This document shows, one piece after another, positions 24,291 to 33,926 of a stretch of 64,000 nt of DNA. This DNA comes from an uncultured Sutterella sp. (GTDB taxonomy: Bacteria > Pseudomonadota > Gammaproteobacteria > Burkholderiales > Burkholderiaceae_F): the NCBI GenBank assembly GCA_934255515.1, contig CAKQON010000004.1, positions 1 through 64,000 of the forward strand. The letters run 5' to 3'. Numbering within the stretch: the stretch's first letter is position 1; every line of letters starts with the position of its first letter. Position numbers and translations under genes: made by a program. Below the pieces are notes generated by a model. The model was not told the origin of the DNA. It searched no databases and saw only the letters and a list, made by a program, of their open reading frames with translations.

Positions 24291-24345
24291 GACGCTCCGT
24301 CCGGTTCCGGCAAAACGAGCCGGAATCGGCGGAGCGTTTTTCTTT
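24291..24345 (+). terminator. Terminator of the gltIJKL operon
   Basis: A long stem built from ACGCTCCG (24292-24299) with CGGAGCGT (24330-24337) and an inner CCGGTTCCGGC/GCCGGAATCGG pairing is followed by TTTTTCTTTT. Confidence 0.88.
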
Positions 24346-24385
24346 TAAAATAGAGAGTTGTCCTAAATTCTGGAGCTTAACCGCC

Positions 24386-25378
24386 ATGATCGAAACGCAT
24401 TACGACGCTGAAGCTGCCGTCCGCCTCGGCCGCGATGTCCTTGCGCACGAAGCCGACGCCATTCTTGCCGCAGCCAAGCGTCTTGGCGACACGCCGGACT
24501 TTGCCCTGGCCGTGAAGGCTGTCCTCGGCTGCCGCGGCCGCCTCGTCGTTTCCGGCGTCGGAAAATCCGGCCACATCGGCCGCAAGCTTGCCGCCACCTT
24601 TGCGTCGACCGGCACGCCGGCCTTTTTCGTTCATGCGGGCGAAGCAGCCCACGGTGACCTCGGCATGATCACGAGCGACGACATCGTGCTTGGCATCTCC
24701 TACTCCGGCGAGACGCAGGAGCTTCTCATGATCGTCCCGATCCTGAAGCGCGAGGGAGCAACCCTCATCGCGATGACCGGGAACCCGAATTCAACGCTCG
24801 CCAAGCACGCCGATCTGCACATCAACTGCCACGTCGAACGTGAAGCCTGCCCGCTCAATCTTGCGCCGACCTCGTCCACTACCGTGACGCTGGCGCTCGG
24901 CGACGCCCTCGCGGTTGCCTGTCTTTCGGCCAAGGGCTTCAGCAAGGAAGATTTCGCGAGGAGCCATCCGGGCGGAGCGCTCGGCCGCAGACTCCTCATT
25001 CATGTCCGCGACATCATGCGGCAGGGCGATGCGGTTCCGCGCGTCACTGCGGACATTCGACTTCTTGACGCCATTCGCGAAATCACCGCGAAGCACATCG
25101 GCATGACGGCTGTCGTCGACGCTGACGACCACGTGATCGGGATCTTCACGGAAGGCGATCTGCGCCGCCTCATTGAAAAAGTGGGCGACGTTCGCAATCT
25201 GATCATGCGGGACGTCATGACGCCCAACCCGCACACCATCGGCCCCGACGAACTTGCGGCATCCGCCGTCAAGGCGCTTGAAGCGCATCAGTGCAATCAG
25301 CTTCTCGTGGTGGACTCCAACGGCAAGCTTCTCGGCGCCCTGCACATGCACGACCTCATGGACGCGAAGGTGATCTGA
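24386..25378 (+). CDS. kdsD: D-arabinose-5-phosphate isomerase
   Basis: This 330-residue enzyme turns ribulose-5-phosphate into arabinose-5-phosphate, the first step toward Kdo of LPS. An N-terminal SIS domain (RLVVSGVGKSGHIGRKLAATFASTG, ISYSGETQELL) and two C-terminal CBS repeats (from about residue 208) give the standard KdsD/KpsF length. TGGAG precedes the ATG. Its TGATG overlap with kdsC shows coupling and opens the conserved Kdo/Lpt block. Confidence 0.95.
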   Translation: MIETHYDAEAAVRLGRDVLAHEADAILAAAKRLGDTPDFALAVKAVLGCRGRLVVSGVGKSGHIGRKLAATFASTGTPAFFVHAGEAAHGDLGMITSDDIVLGISYSGETQELLMIVPILKREGATLIAMTGNPNSTLAKHADLHINCHVEREACPLNLAPTSSTTVTLALGDALAVACLSAKGFSKEDFARSHPGGALGRRLLIHVRDIMRQGDAVPRVTADIRLLDAIREITAKHIGMTAVVDADDHVIGIFTEGDLRRLIEKVGDVRNLIMRDVMTPNPHTIGPDELAASAVKALEAHQCNQLLVVDSNGKLLGALHMHDLMDAKVI

Positions 25379-25911
25379 TGACGACGACGCTTGACCGGCT
25401 TAAGGAAATCCGCATTGTCGTCCTCGACGTGGACGGCGTCCTCACCGACGGCTCCCTCGTCTTTACCGACAAGGGCGAGCTCGCCAAAAAATTCCATGTC
25501 CGCGACGGCCTCGGCATCAAGCTTCTGCAGGCTGCCGGAATTGAAGTTGCAATCCTCACGGGCCGCACTTCAGGGATCGTCGCCTACCGCGCCGACGAAC
25601 TCGGGATGACGAAGGTTGAGCAGGGAAAGCTCAAAAAGCTCCCTACCCTCAGAAAGATGCTTGAGTCGGCCGGACTCAGGCCGGAGAACTGCGCCTACAT
25701 GGGCGACGATCTTCCCGACCTTCCCTGCCTCAGAACTGTCGGCTTTGCGGCTACGCCCAGGGACGGCAGTAGCGAGCTTGACCCCTACATTCACTGGCGC
25801 GCTCCGCATGAGGGCGGCCGGGGTGCAGTGCGCGACCTCGCTGAAAAAATTCTTCAGGCCCAGGGACGCTGGGAGGAACTCATCGAAAAGCAGTTCCTCT
25901 CTCAGGAGTAA
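25378..25911 (+). CDS. kdsC: 3-deoxy-D-manno-octulosonate 8-phosphate phosphatase
   Basis: This 177-residue HAD phosphatase without a cap domain removes phosphate from Kdo-8-phosphate. Motif I is VVLDVDGVLTDGSLVF (nucleophile Asp and second Asp), motif II ILTGRTSGIVAYRADELG, and motif III and IV are in KLPTLRKML and YMGDDLPDLPCL. The start ATG at 25378 shares its A with the TGA of kdsD. Confidence 0.95.
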   Translation: MTTTLDRLKEIRIVVLDVDGVLTDGSLVFTDKGELAKKFHVRDGLGIKLLQAAGIEVAILTGRTSGIVAYRADELGMTKVEQGKLKKLPTLRKMLESAGLRPENCAYMGDDLPDLPCLRTVGFAATPRDGSSELDPYIHWRAPHEGGRGAVRDLAEKILQAQGRWEELIEKQFLSQE

Positions 25912-25915
25912 GCGC

Positions 25916-26524
25916 ATGGCTCACCGCCGTCTCATTTTCCGCGAGCGCATCACCGCCATCGTCGGTTCCGTCATTCTGTTCGGTCTGGTGCTTTTGAGCT
26001 ACTGGTATTCCGTGCAGTCCGAAATTGCCGGCCTCAAATACATTCCGAGCGACAAGAGCCCGGATTTTCTTGCCCGCAATGTTTCACTCACGGATTTCGA
26101 TGAGACGGGTCAGCCCAAATACAAGGCTTTCTCCGAGAATCTTCAGCATTTCTCCGATGAGCGCATGCATGCGGAAAAAGCGCTTGTGCTGTCGCTCGCC
26201 CCGGGCGAAGCCGTTGCCAGCGCCCGTGCCGATGAGCTCTGGAGCAACGACGGCATGGAGACGGTGGAATTTTCCGGAAATGTTGAAGTAACCCGCGAGC
26301 CCTGGGGAACAGAACCCGAGCTTTACTTCCGCACAAACTTCCTGAGGGCCTGGCTCGATACGCTGCGCTTTGAGACGAACGAACCCGTCTTCATGCGCCG
26401 CGGCGAGAATACGACCGAATCTGAGGGCGGTGCAATATACGATAATGTGGCCCGCACCATTGAACTCCGGGACCGCGTCACTACGATTCTCCAGCCGAAA
26501 AGTCTTTCGGCCGATGCCCCCTGA
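25916..26524 (+). CDS. lptC: LPS export protein LptC
   Basis: This 202-residue bitopic inner-membrane protein has one N-terminal anchor (ITAIVGSVILFGLVLLSYWY) followed by a periplasmic LptA-like beta-jellyroll: YKAFSENLQHFSDERMHAEK and VEFSGNVEVTREP. It passes LPS from the LptB2FG pump to LptA. AGGAG is formed at the end of kdsC and the start follows four bases after the kdsC stop. Confidence 0.92.
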   Translation: MAHRRLIFRERITAIVGSVILFGLVLLSYWYSVQSEIAGLKYIPSDKSPDFLARNVSLTDFDETGQPKYKAFSENLQHFSDERMHAEKALVLSLAPGEAVASARADELWSNDGMETVEFSGNVEVTREPWGTEPELYFRTNFLRAWLDTLRFETNEPVFMRRGENTTESEGGAIYDNVARTIELRDRVTTILQPKSLSADAP

Positions 26525-26604
26525 AGTCCGGACAATCCTGATTTAACCCTGACACCCATTTTCCCGCCTCCCTCATCCAGAGGCCATCTACGGAGTCTTT
26601 CTCC

Positions 26605-27207
26605 ATGAAGAAGCTTCTCATCGCCGCCATCGCCGCCAGCATTGCCTCCGGCGCCTGGGCGCTGCAATCCGACCGGGAGCAGCAGATCGAGGTTCACGCC
26701 GACCAGTTCAACGGCGACGAAGTGAAGCAGACTGCCGTCTACAGCGGCGCCGTAGTGGTCGACCAGGGCTCCATGCGCCTCACGGGCGACGTGCTTGAAC
26801 TCAGAATTACACCCAAGGGCTATCGTCAGGCGACGATCACCGGAGCTCCCGCACGCTTTCGCCAGCAGCGCGATCCGGATGCTCAGAACCCGGTGGATGA
26901 ATGGATGCATGCGGAAGCGAAGCGCATTGTTTACGATGAAGAGACCGACAAGGTGACGCTCACGGGCGGCGCCAGACTCTCACGTTCGGAAAACGGCGTT
27001 GAAAAAGACATGACCCAGGGCGAACGCATCGTCTACGACATGAGAAATGCCCGCTCGGTCGTGGAGGGCGGCGTCAAGTCGGGCCCCGGTCAGCGCGAGC
27101 GCGTGACGACCATCATTGCGCCCCGCACGAAGAACGCTCAGCCTGCCCAGCGCGAAGGCGCCCAGCTTCAGAGCGCTCCCTCGCTTTCCGCCCCCGCCAA
27201 GCCCTGA
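26605..27207 (+). CDS. lptA: LPS transport periplasmic protein LptA
   Basis: This 200-residue protein has a Sec signal peptide (MKKLLIAAIAASIASGAWA) followed by the OstA-type beta-jellyroll: IEVHADQFNGDEVKQTAVYSG and AVVVDQGSMRLTGDVLEL. It should form the periplasmic LPS bridge. The C-terminal 40 residues are Ala/Pro/Gln-rich and lack the fold. It lies between lptC and lptB. Confidence 0.94.
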   Translation: MKKLLIAAIAASIASGAWALQSDREQQIEVHADQFNGDEVKQTAVYSGAVVVDQGSMRLTGDVLELRITPKGYRQATITGAPARFRQQRDPDAQNPVDEWMHAEAKRIVYDEETDKVTLTGGARLSRSENGVEKDMTQGERIVYDMRNARSVVEGGVKSGPGQRERVTTIIAPRTKNAQPAQREGAQLQSAPSLSAPAKP

Positions 27208-27236
27208 TCCCATACTCTTCTCCGTCTTGAATTCCA

Positions 27237-28016
27237 ATGGAAGCAACTGAAAATCTTCAGAGCGCCGACGACATCAAGCACACGCTGGTTGCCAAAGGCC
27301 TAAAGAAGCACTACGGCTCCCGCCAGGTCGTCAAGGGTGTGGATCTTTCCGTGAAGTCGGGCGAAGTCGTCGGACTTCTCGGCCCCAACGGCGCGGGCAA
27401 AACCACCACCTTCTACATGGTGGTGGGCCTGGTTGTTGCCGACGACGGCACTATCGAACTCGACGGCAAGTCGATCATTCACCAGCCGATCTACCGCCGC
27501 GCCCGCATGGGGCTTTCTTATCTGCCCCAGGAAGCGAGCGTCTTCAGAAAGCTGACGGTTGAAGACAACATCCGCGCCATTCTTGAGATGCAGCTCAACG
27601 ACGAGGGCCACCCGCTTTCGCCCTATGAGGTTGAGGAGCGGCTTGAAAAGCTCCTCGACGAGCTTCAGATCAAGCACATCCGTACGAATCCGGCGCTCTC
27701 GCTTTCAGGCGGCGAACGCCGCCGCACGGAAATCGCCCGTTCGCTTGCCGCAAATCCGCGATTCATTCTGCTCGACGAACCGTTTGCCGGCGTCGACCCG
27801 ATCGCCGTGATTGAAATTCAGCGCATTGTGCGCTTCCTTCGGGACCGCAATATCGGCGTTCTCATCACGGATCACAACGTGCGCGAAACGCTCGCCATCT
27901 GCGACCACGCGTACATCATCAATGAAGGCCGCGTTCTTGCTTCGGGCAAACCGAAATCCATCATCAACAACCCCGACGTGCGCGCCTTCTATCTTGGCGA
28001 CAACTTCAGCATGTAG
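27237..28016 (+). CDS. lptB: LPS export ABC transporter ATPase LptB
   Basis: This 259-residue cytosolic ATPase has Walker [16 protein letters not shown], signature [16 protein letters not shown], Walker [16 protein letters not shown] and the switch His in [11 protein letters not shown]. It powers LPS extraction with LptFG, which is not in this window. The N-terminal 18 residues are an extra acidic stretch relative to most LptB. GGGAG at its stop serves rpoN eight bases downstream. Confidence 0.96.
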   Translation: MEATENLQSADDIKHTLVAKGLKKHYGSRQVVKGVDLSVKSGEVVGLLGPNGAGKTTTFYMVVGLVVADDGTIELDGKSIIHQPIYRRARMGLSYLPQEASVFRKLTVEDNIRAILEMQLNDEGHPLSPYEVEERLEKLLDELQIKHIRTNPALSLSGGERRRTEIARSLAANPRFILLDEPFAGVDPIAVIEIQRIVRFLRDRNIGVLITDHNVRETLAICDHAYIINEGRVLASGKPKSIINNPDVRAFYLGDNFSM

Positions 28017-28024
28017 GGAGAACC

Positions 28025-29488
28025 ATGTCGCCGAGCATTTCCGCTTCTCTCGCCGCTCAGCTCGCGCAGCAGCAGACGCTTGCTCCGCAGCAGCAGTATG
28101 CGCTCCGGCTCCTGCGCATGAATGCGCTCGAACTCCTTGCCGAAGCCGATCTTGTTGCCGAGGAGAACCCGCTCCTTGAGCGCGAGGCGCCGGAAGCAGA
28201 TGCTCCGACCGAATCCGCCCCGTCGCTGCACGAGGAAAGCGATGCGGTGCGCGGTGAGGACGAAACGCCTTTCCCTGAGGATCGAGGCCCGCTCGAAAAC
28301 ATTTATTCCGGCTGGTCCGGTTCCGGCGCTGAACATGCCGACGAGACTCCGGCGGTGGAGCGCGTTGCGGCGGAATCGTCGCTGCGCGACGACCTCATTG
28401 CTGAACTCAATTCCCTCAATACCGACGAACTGACGCATGAGCTCGTCATCTCGCTCATTGAAGAACTCGACGACTCCGGCTTTCTGCCGCAATCCCTCGC
28501 TGAAACCGCCGAAAGCCTCAGAAAAATTATTTCCGCGCCGCTCGACGCCTGGAAGAAAGCCCTCGCGCTGCTCCAGACCTTCGATCCTCCTGGTGTCGGC
28601 GCCTCTTCGCCGGCAGATAGTCTCGCGCTCCAGGTCCGCCGTCGCATGGAATCGGGATCCGTCGACGAACAAACCGGCGAGCTTCTCATCGAACTCATTC
28701 TGAAGCACCTCAGGGAAATTGCGGCCGATGACAGCAAAGCGCTCCTCGCGGCAGCGGGAGGCGACAGCGAGCGACTGGAGAGCGCGCTTGCGCTTCTCAA
28801 GACCCTCAATCCACACCCGGCCGCCAACTATGCGAGCGAAGCCACGCAGTACGTCATCGCCGACATTTCCATCCGGCGCGAAGGCGGCCGCTGGCGGGCC
28901 TTCCTCAACCCCGGAGCCCAGCCGGGACTCCGGCTTTCCGCCGTCGCGCAGACCATTGCAGTGGATGAATCCACGCCCTTCGGTCGATACCTTTCGGAAG
29001 CGCGGCGCCTCATTTCCGGCATAGAAGCCCGGCAGACCACGCTTCTTCGCGCCGCCGAATTTGCGACTGAACGTCAGCAGGCTTTTTTTGAAAAAGGCCG
29101 CGCAGCCTTGCTGCCCCTTACCATCGGGGAAGCCGCAGCCGAACTCGGGCTCTCAGATTCAACCGTTTCACGCGCAGTCTCCGGAAAATATTTTCAGTGC
29201 CCGCTCGGCACATTTGAACTTCGCAGCCTCTTTCTTCTTCCCGCAGTGCAGGCAGTTGATGCGGAAGGCCTCAGCGCCTCCGTCACGCCTCTGCGCATCC
29301 GCGCACGCATTTCTGAACTCATCGCCCAGGAAAATCCTGAAAAGCGGCTTTCTGATCAGGCGCTCACAGATCTGCTTCGCGCCGAAGGCTTTGACATCAC
29401 TCGCCGCACCGTAGCGAAGTACCGTGATCTTGAAGGCATCCCTACGGCACGTCTGCGCAGAGACAAGACCTCTGTTCTTTCTGAATGA
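28025..29488 (+). CDS. rpoN: RNA polymerase sigma-54 factor
   Basis: This 487-residue sigma factor has the Gln/Leu-rich activator-responsive region I (AAQLAQQQTLAPQQQYALRL then NALELLAEADLVAEENPLLE) and an acidic region II of about 60 residues. The core-binding and DNA-binding regions follow, with the helix-turn-helix near IGEAAAELGLSDSTVSRAVSG, and the RpoN box reads TRRTVAKYRD (usually ARRTVAKYRE). It would serve the consensus -24/-12 promoter at 20841. The start follows lptB by eight bases, and its stop overlaps ptsN by four. Confidence 0.96.
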   Translation: MSPSISASLAAQLAQQQTLAPQQQYALRLLRMNALELLAEADLVAEENPLLEREAPEADAPTESAPSLHEESDAVRGEDETPFPEDRGPLENIYSGWSGSGAEHADETPAVERVAAESSLRDDLIAELNSLNTDELTHELVISLIEELDDSGFLPQSLAETAESLRKIISAPLDAWKKALALLQTFDPPGVGASSPADSLALQVRRRMESGSVDEQTGELLIELILKHLREIAADDSKALLAAAGGDSERLESALALLKTLNPHPAANYASEATQYVIADISIRREGGRWRAFLNPGAQPGLRLSAVAQTIAVDESTPFGRYLSEARRLISGIEARQTTLLRAAEFATERQQAFFEKGRAALLPLTIGEAAAELGLSDSTVSRAVSGKYFQCPLGTFELRSLFLLPAVQAVDAEGLSASVTPLRIRARISELIAQENPEKRLSDQALTDLLRAEGFDITRRTVAKYRDLEGIPTARLRRDKTSVLSE

Positions 29489-29964
29489 CTCTTCTTACAC
29501 CCTATCTCAAGCTTGAATCCGTCAGGCTTGACCTTGATATCGCCAGTCAAAAACGACTCTTTGAAGAAGCTTCGCTCGCCTTCGAGCGCGCTTACGGCGT
29601 ACCGCACGACGACGCTTTCGCAGCCCTCATGGAACGCGAGCGAATCGGCTCAACCGCCGTGGGTCACGGATGCGCCGTTCCGCACGGCAGACTCGCCGAC
29701 CTTGAAGCCCCGGCGATTGTTTTCCTTCGCACTCTGACACCACTCAAGGTATCCTCGCCCGACAACCTGGACGTGCAGCTATTTTTCGCAATTCTTGTGC
29801 CCGCGGATAATCCCGGAGATCATCTGGCGCTCCTCAGGGAAACCGCCGGCATTTTCAGCGACGAAAATACCCGCGAAGCGCTCCTCAGGGCGCCCGATGC
29901 AATGCGCTTCCTGGAAATACTCTCGCAGTGGTCGTCCGGATCAGAATCCGAAAAATTATCCTGA
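29485..29964 (+). CDS. ptsN: PTS IIA-like nitrogen regulatory protein
   Basis: This 159-residue EIIA-Ntr of the nitrogen phosphotransferase system is phosphorylated on the His of GCAVPHGRLADLEAP (residue 67). The N-terminal pattern (LLTPYLKLESVRLDL) and FLRTLTPLKVSSPDNLDVQLFF fit the family. ATGA overlap with rpoN. In many betaproteobacteria hpf lies between these two genes and hprK after ptsN; neither is here. Confidence 0.93.
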   Translation: MTLLTPYLKLESVRLDLDIASQKRLFEEASLAFERAYGVPHDDAFAALMERERIGSTAVGHGCAVPHGRLADLEAPAIVFLRTLTPLKVSSPDNLDVQLFFAILVPADNPGDHLALLRETAGIFSDENTREALLRAPDAMRFLEILSQWSSGSESEKLS

Positions 29965-30041
29965 GGAAAACCTCCTCCGAGCCGGTCATTCCTGATAAAA
30001 CGAAGGCGTTCTCTCAACTCCAGAAGCGTGAGGCACCATCC

Positions 30042-30932
30042 ATGCAGCTCATCATCGTCACGGGACTCTCCGGCGGCGGCAAGTCGATTGCCGTGCGTCA
30101 GCTTGAAGACAGCGGCTTTTACTGCATCGACAACCTTCCGGGCGAATTCCTTCTCCCCGTTGCGAAAAGCCTCGCCGCAAGCGGCACGCGCGCTGCGGCC
30201 GTGGCGATCGACGCACGCTCGCACGCCACTTTTGACAAGGCGCTCGAAGCGTTTGAGGAATTGAAGCGCAAAGGGTTTGATATGCGCGTGCTCTTTCTCA
30301 CCGCTTCGAATGAGGAACTCATCCGGCGCTTCTCAGAAACTCGCCGCCGGCATCCTTTAAGCACGCATGCAGAGCATCTCGACCAGGAACTGACGCTTCA
30401 GGAAGCCATCCGGCTCGAGCGGGCGCTCCTCGCGCCCGTTACGCAGATCGCCCACGTCATGGACACGAGCCGTCTGCTGCCGTCGCAGCTGCGCCGCTGG
30501 GTGCAACAGTTCATCGGGGCGCCGTCCGCCAAGCTGACGCTCACCTTTGAATCTTTCGGCTATAAGCGCGGCCTTCCCTTCGCCTCAGACCTTGTCTTCG
30601 ACGTGCGGTGCCTGCCGAACCCCTACTACCTGCCGGAACTGCGGCCTCTCACAGGAATGGACAAGCCCGTTGCCGACTATCTCACAGAACAGCCTCTTGT
30701 CGGAGAAATGATTGCCGACATTGCGCACTTCATCGAAAAGTGGCTCCCGCATTACACCGCGCAGAACAGGCACTACCTCACGGTATGCATCGGCTGCACG
30801 GGCGGTCAGCACCGATCCGTTTATGTTGCAGAGGCGCTCGGCCGCCACTTTTCCGATCGTGCGGGAACGATCGTCCGTCACCGGGCAATCGAAGCCAATA
30901 CACCTCAGGAAGCAAAGCTTCAGACGGAGTAG
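30042..30932 (+). CDS. rapZ: RNase adapter protein RapZ
   Basis: This 296-residue RapZ (YvcJ) family protein is an NTP-binding protein that in enterics guides RNase E to GlmZ. The Walker A is GLSGGGKS near the N-terminus (usually GLSGSGKS). Further motifs include FYCIDNLPGEFLLP, SETRRRHPLS, FDVRCLPNPYYLPELRPLTG and GCTGGQHRSVYVAEALGRHF. I start at 30042 because the Walker A must lie near the end; an in-frame ATG at 29928 lies inside ptsN. Its last 13 bases overlap the end of mutY on the other strand. Confidence 0.94.
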   Translation: MQLIIVTGLSGGGKSIAVRQLEDSGFYCIDNLPGEFLLPVAKSLAASGTRAAAVAIDARSHATFDKALEAFEELKRKGFDMRVLFLTASNEELIRRFSETRRRHPLSTHAEHLDQELTLQEAIRLERALLAPVTQIAHVMDTSRLLPSQLRRWVQQFIGAPSAKLTLTFESFGYKRGLPFASDLVFDVRCLPNPYYLPELRPLTGMDKPVADYLTEQPLVGEMIADIAHFIEKWLPHYTAQNRHYLTVCIGCTGGQHRSVYVAEALGRHFSDRAGTIVRHRAIEANTPQEAKLQTE

Positions 30933-31984
30933 CCGGCAACCTTGAGCGCGGCCTTTGCAAGCATCCGTACGGGTGCCGGCATCCCGGGCAATTCATCCCG
31001 CCCGGGGAGAAATGCGCTGTAGCCTTCGGCCTTCAACGCTCCCTCATGCGAAATAAACGCTGCGGCCTGAATGAAAAGCCGCTGATGCGTGAGCTCTCGC
31101 TGGGAATTTCCCAGGCAAACCGTCTTCCACTCGGTATCAAGACCAAAATCCGAAGGAAATAACAGCCCCTTCGACTCTTCAACAGGAATTTCCCGCACGC
31201 AGGGTACCCAAAGCCCACGCCAGATTGAGTCGCTGTTCGGGCGCAGCCAAAGTCCTTCAGCAGAAACAGCAAACCCAAGAAGCAGATGCCGCTCTTTTTT
31301 CTCGAGAGATTTCTTGGGCTTTGGGAAATCCTCCGGATTAGCATCCGCGCTCCGGCAGAAAGTCCGAACCGGGCACAGCGTGCATTTTGGATTTCGTTTG
31401 CAGCAAATCTGGCTTCCGAGATCCATGAGCCCCTGCGTATAGTCCGCAATCAGGTCGCTTCCGGGCAGAAGCGCCTTCGCGCATTGCCGGACCTTTTTTT
31501 CAAAGGTCTTTTGACCTATCCGACCGGGGATCATCCGAAGCCTTGCAAAGACACGCTTGACGTTGCCGTCGACCATCGGGTATTTGGCTTCATGACTCGT
31601 AAAGGCCGCCACGGCCGCTGCTGTTGAGGGGCCAACGCCCGGAAGCGTCAGCAGATCCTGTACGCGTGTCGGAAACTTTCCTGCAAGATTGGATACGACA
31701 TGCGCGGCAGCGCGCTGCAGATTTCTTGCCCGGGCGTAATACCCGAGTCCGGCCCAAAGCCGCATGAGCTCCTCTTCAGGAGCTTCTGCGAGCGATTCTG
31801 CCGTCGGGAATCTTTTCAGAAATCTCTCGTAATAGGGGATCACCGTGGCTACCTGCGTCTGCTGCAGCATGACTTCGGACACAAGCCGTTCATAGGGTGT
31901 ATCAAAAGCCTGCCACGGTAGCGTGCGTCTGCCGCATGAGCGCTGCCATTCAACAAGCGTGCGGGAAAAGGTCGTCTCAGTCAT
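30920..31984 (-). CDS. mutY: A/G-specific adenine glycosylase
   Basis: This 354-residue base-excision enzyme removes A opposite 8-oxoG. The helix-hairpin-helix reads LLTLPGVGPSTAAAVAAFT with the catalytic Asp in MVDGNVKRVFARL. The iron-sulfur cluster loop is CKRNPKCTLCPVRTFC (four Cys in the C-x6-C-x2-C-x5-C spacing), and the C-terminal NUDIX-like domain recognises 8-oxoG. ATG at 31984 (MTETTFSRTLVEWQ) fits the usual start; in-frame ATGs at 32005 and further upstream are possible, and no strong Shine-Dalgarno settles it. It converges on rapZ and diverges from the TPR gene. Confidence 0.94.
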   Translation of the reverse strand: MTETTFSRTLVEWQRSCGRRTLPWQAFDTPYERLVSEVMLQQTQVATVIPYYERFLKRFPTAESLAEAPEEELMRLWAGLGYYARARNLQRAAAHVVSNLAGKFPTRVQDLLTLPGVGPSTAAAVAAFTSHEAKYPMVDGNVKRVFARLRMIPGRIGQKTFEKKVRQCAKALLPGSDLIADYTQGLMDLGSQICCKRNPKCTLCPVRTFCRSADANPEDFPKPKKSLEKKERHLLLGFAVSAEGLWLRPNSDSIWRGLWVPCVREIPVEESKGLLFPSDFGLDTEWKTVCLGNSQRELTHQRLFIQAAAFISHEGALKAEGYSAFLPGRDELPGMPAPVRMLAKAALKVAGYSV

Positions 31985-32168
31985 GAAGGGATCCAAGGGA
32001 AACATTGGGCCGCACATTCTCTCACGCAGGCCGAAGAAACACCTTGAGACTTTCGCAAACTGAACAGCATAAGGTACCGACGCCGCGTCGGCAGATACAA
32101 TGATCCGACTTATGCCGGCACTCCCGGACCCTGCCGGCCACACCGAAAGAATTACAAAAGGACGCATT

Positions 32169-33926
32169 ATGCCCACGGGCAGATTCAGTTCACTCTCCGC
32201 CGCAGTTCTTGCCGCTGCCGCCATGACTGCAGCGCACGCCATGCCCGGCATGCCGGCAGGACATCCTGCCGTTTCCATGCCCGACCGCACGCTTTTTGAA
32301 CTCATTGCCGCCGGCGTCGCCATTCATCGCAATGATCCGGACTTTGCGTATGCCGCCTGGATGAACGTGGCGCAAAAAGAGCGCAACCCTGAAATCGCCG
32401 AACTCGCTTGGCAGGCGGCTGTAGCCTCCCGTCAGCCGGAAAAAGCGCTCGAAGCGGCCAAACTCTGGCTGTGCCTTGATCCCAAATCCGAAAAGGCCCT
32501 TCAGACAATCCTGGCTGACGCCGTTGAGCGGAACGATCAGCAGGGGATCCTGGACACGCTCGCCCAAATGGAAAAAGCGCTTTCCCCGGGCGACGAGAAG
32601 AAGGGAGACTGGATTGAACATCTCCTTGACGTGCTCGGTCATACGGCCAAGCCGGGTGCGGGGCTTCAGAAACTCAGCGATGCGCTTGCTCCCTATGCTG
32701 CCCGCTACCCGAAGCGCGCCGACATCGGCATCGGCTATGCGCAGCTTCTTTCTCGCTCAGGGAAAATGGCGCTCGCCTGCACGCGTGCCGAAAGTGCCAT
32801 CCGTCAGGCGCCCGACGACCCTGAACTTTTAGGGCGCGCAGCCGACATCTGCTGGCCTGCCGATACGGCAAAGACGCGCGCTCTTCTGAGTCAGTACCTC
32901 AGGCGACACCCGGACGACAGTCTCGTACTTCTGATTTCCGGCCGCGTCGAGCAGCGGCTCGGCGAGCGCGCTCAGGCGCTCGCCACGCTCGACCGCGCCA
33001 TGAAGAAAGGCACGAAGGACGCCCGCATTGCGCTCAACGCAGGACAGCTTGCCGCCGATCTCAATGATGCCGCCCGAACGGAAAAATTCCTTCTGCGCTA
33101 TGTGGAGCTGCTGAGAGAAGAAAGTGAAGAAATTGATCTCTCGCGTCTTGAAGTGTGGCTTCAGATGGGCAATGCCGCGCTCATGCAGAAGTCGCCCGAA
33201 CGCGCCGCCGAGTATTTCCATGAACTACAGGGCGGCCCCTTTGCGCTTCAGGCGCGCATCCGCGAGGCGCTTGCTCTCACGGACATGGGCAGGAACGATG
33301 ATGCGCTCCTCGTTCTCAGAAAAGCCCGCGAGACGCTCCCGCTGGATGCTGCCGCCCTCTATTCGGCTGAAACGAAGCTTCTTCTCGAACTTAATCGCCG
33401 GGATGATGCGGTAAAGCTCATCACGGAAGCCGTTGAAAAGCTCCCGTCTGAACCCGGCATCCTCTACGACGCCGCTATGGTTGAGGAAGAATCCGGAAAT
33501 ACTGCCGCCGCCGAAAAGCACCTCGAAGCGCTTATCAAGCTCAGCCCCAATCATGCTGAAGCGCTCAACGCTCTCGGCTATCTCTGGGCTGACGGTAACC
33601 GCAATCTCAAGGAAGCGAGAGAGCTTCTCGAGCGCGCCTACAAGGCCGAACCGCTCAATCCCTTCATTCTGGATTCCATGGGCTGGCTCTGCTACCGGGA
33701 AGGCCGCCTCAGGGCTGCGGCGGAATTTACGAGCGCCTCGCTCAAGCGCCTCTGGGATGCTGAAGTAGCCGCCCATCTGGTCGAGATCCTCGCACGGGAC
33801 GGGCGCACTGCCGAAGCGGAAAGAATGCTTGCGGACTATGCCGCCCGCACCAGTGCGGAGGAGGCTAAGACCCTGGCCGACAGGCTGTCCATCAGGCTAC
33901 CGTCCCTCCCTGAGACGCAGAAATGA
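32169..33926 (+). CDS. Tetratricopeptide-repeat exported protein
   Basis: This 585-residue protein has a signal peptide (SLSAAVLAAAAMTAAHA) followed by many TPR units, for example FAYAAWMNVAQKERNPEIAELAWQAA and ALNALGYLWADGNRNLKEARELLERAYKAEP. The order TPR protein, lolB, ispE is standard in Burkholderiales. These proteins are thought to act in the periplasm as scaffolds, but a specific role is not established. AAAGGACG precedes the ATG. An in-frame start at 32100 would place the signal peptide in mid-protein and is rejected. Confidence 0.88.
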   Translation: MPTGRFSSLSAAVLAAAAMTAAHAMPGMPAGHPAVSMPDRTLFELIAAGVAIHRNDPDFAYAAWMNVAQKERNPEIAELAWQAAVASRQPEKALEAAKLWLCLDPKSEKALQTILADAVERNDQQGILDTLAQMEKALSPGDEKKGDWIEHLLDVLGHTAKPGAGLQKLSDALAPYAARYPKRADIGIGYAQLLSRSGKMALACTRAESAIRQAPDDPELLGRAADICWPADTAKTRALLSQYLRRHPDDSLVLLISGRVEQRLGERAQALATLDRAMKKGTKDARIALNAGQLAADLNDAARTEKFLLRYVELLREESEEIDLSRLEVWLQMGNAALMQKSPERAAEYFHELQGGPFALQARIREALALTDMGRNDDALLVLRKARETLPLDAAALYSAETKLLLELNRRDDAVKLITEAVEKLPSEPGILYDAAMVEEESGNTAAAEKHLEALIKLSPNHAEALNALGYLWADGNRNLKEARELLERAYKAEPLNPFILDSMGWLCYREGRLRAAAEFTSASLKRLWDAEVAAHLVEILARDGRTAEAERMLADYAARTSAEEAKTLADRLSIRLPSLPETQK

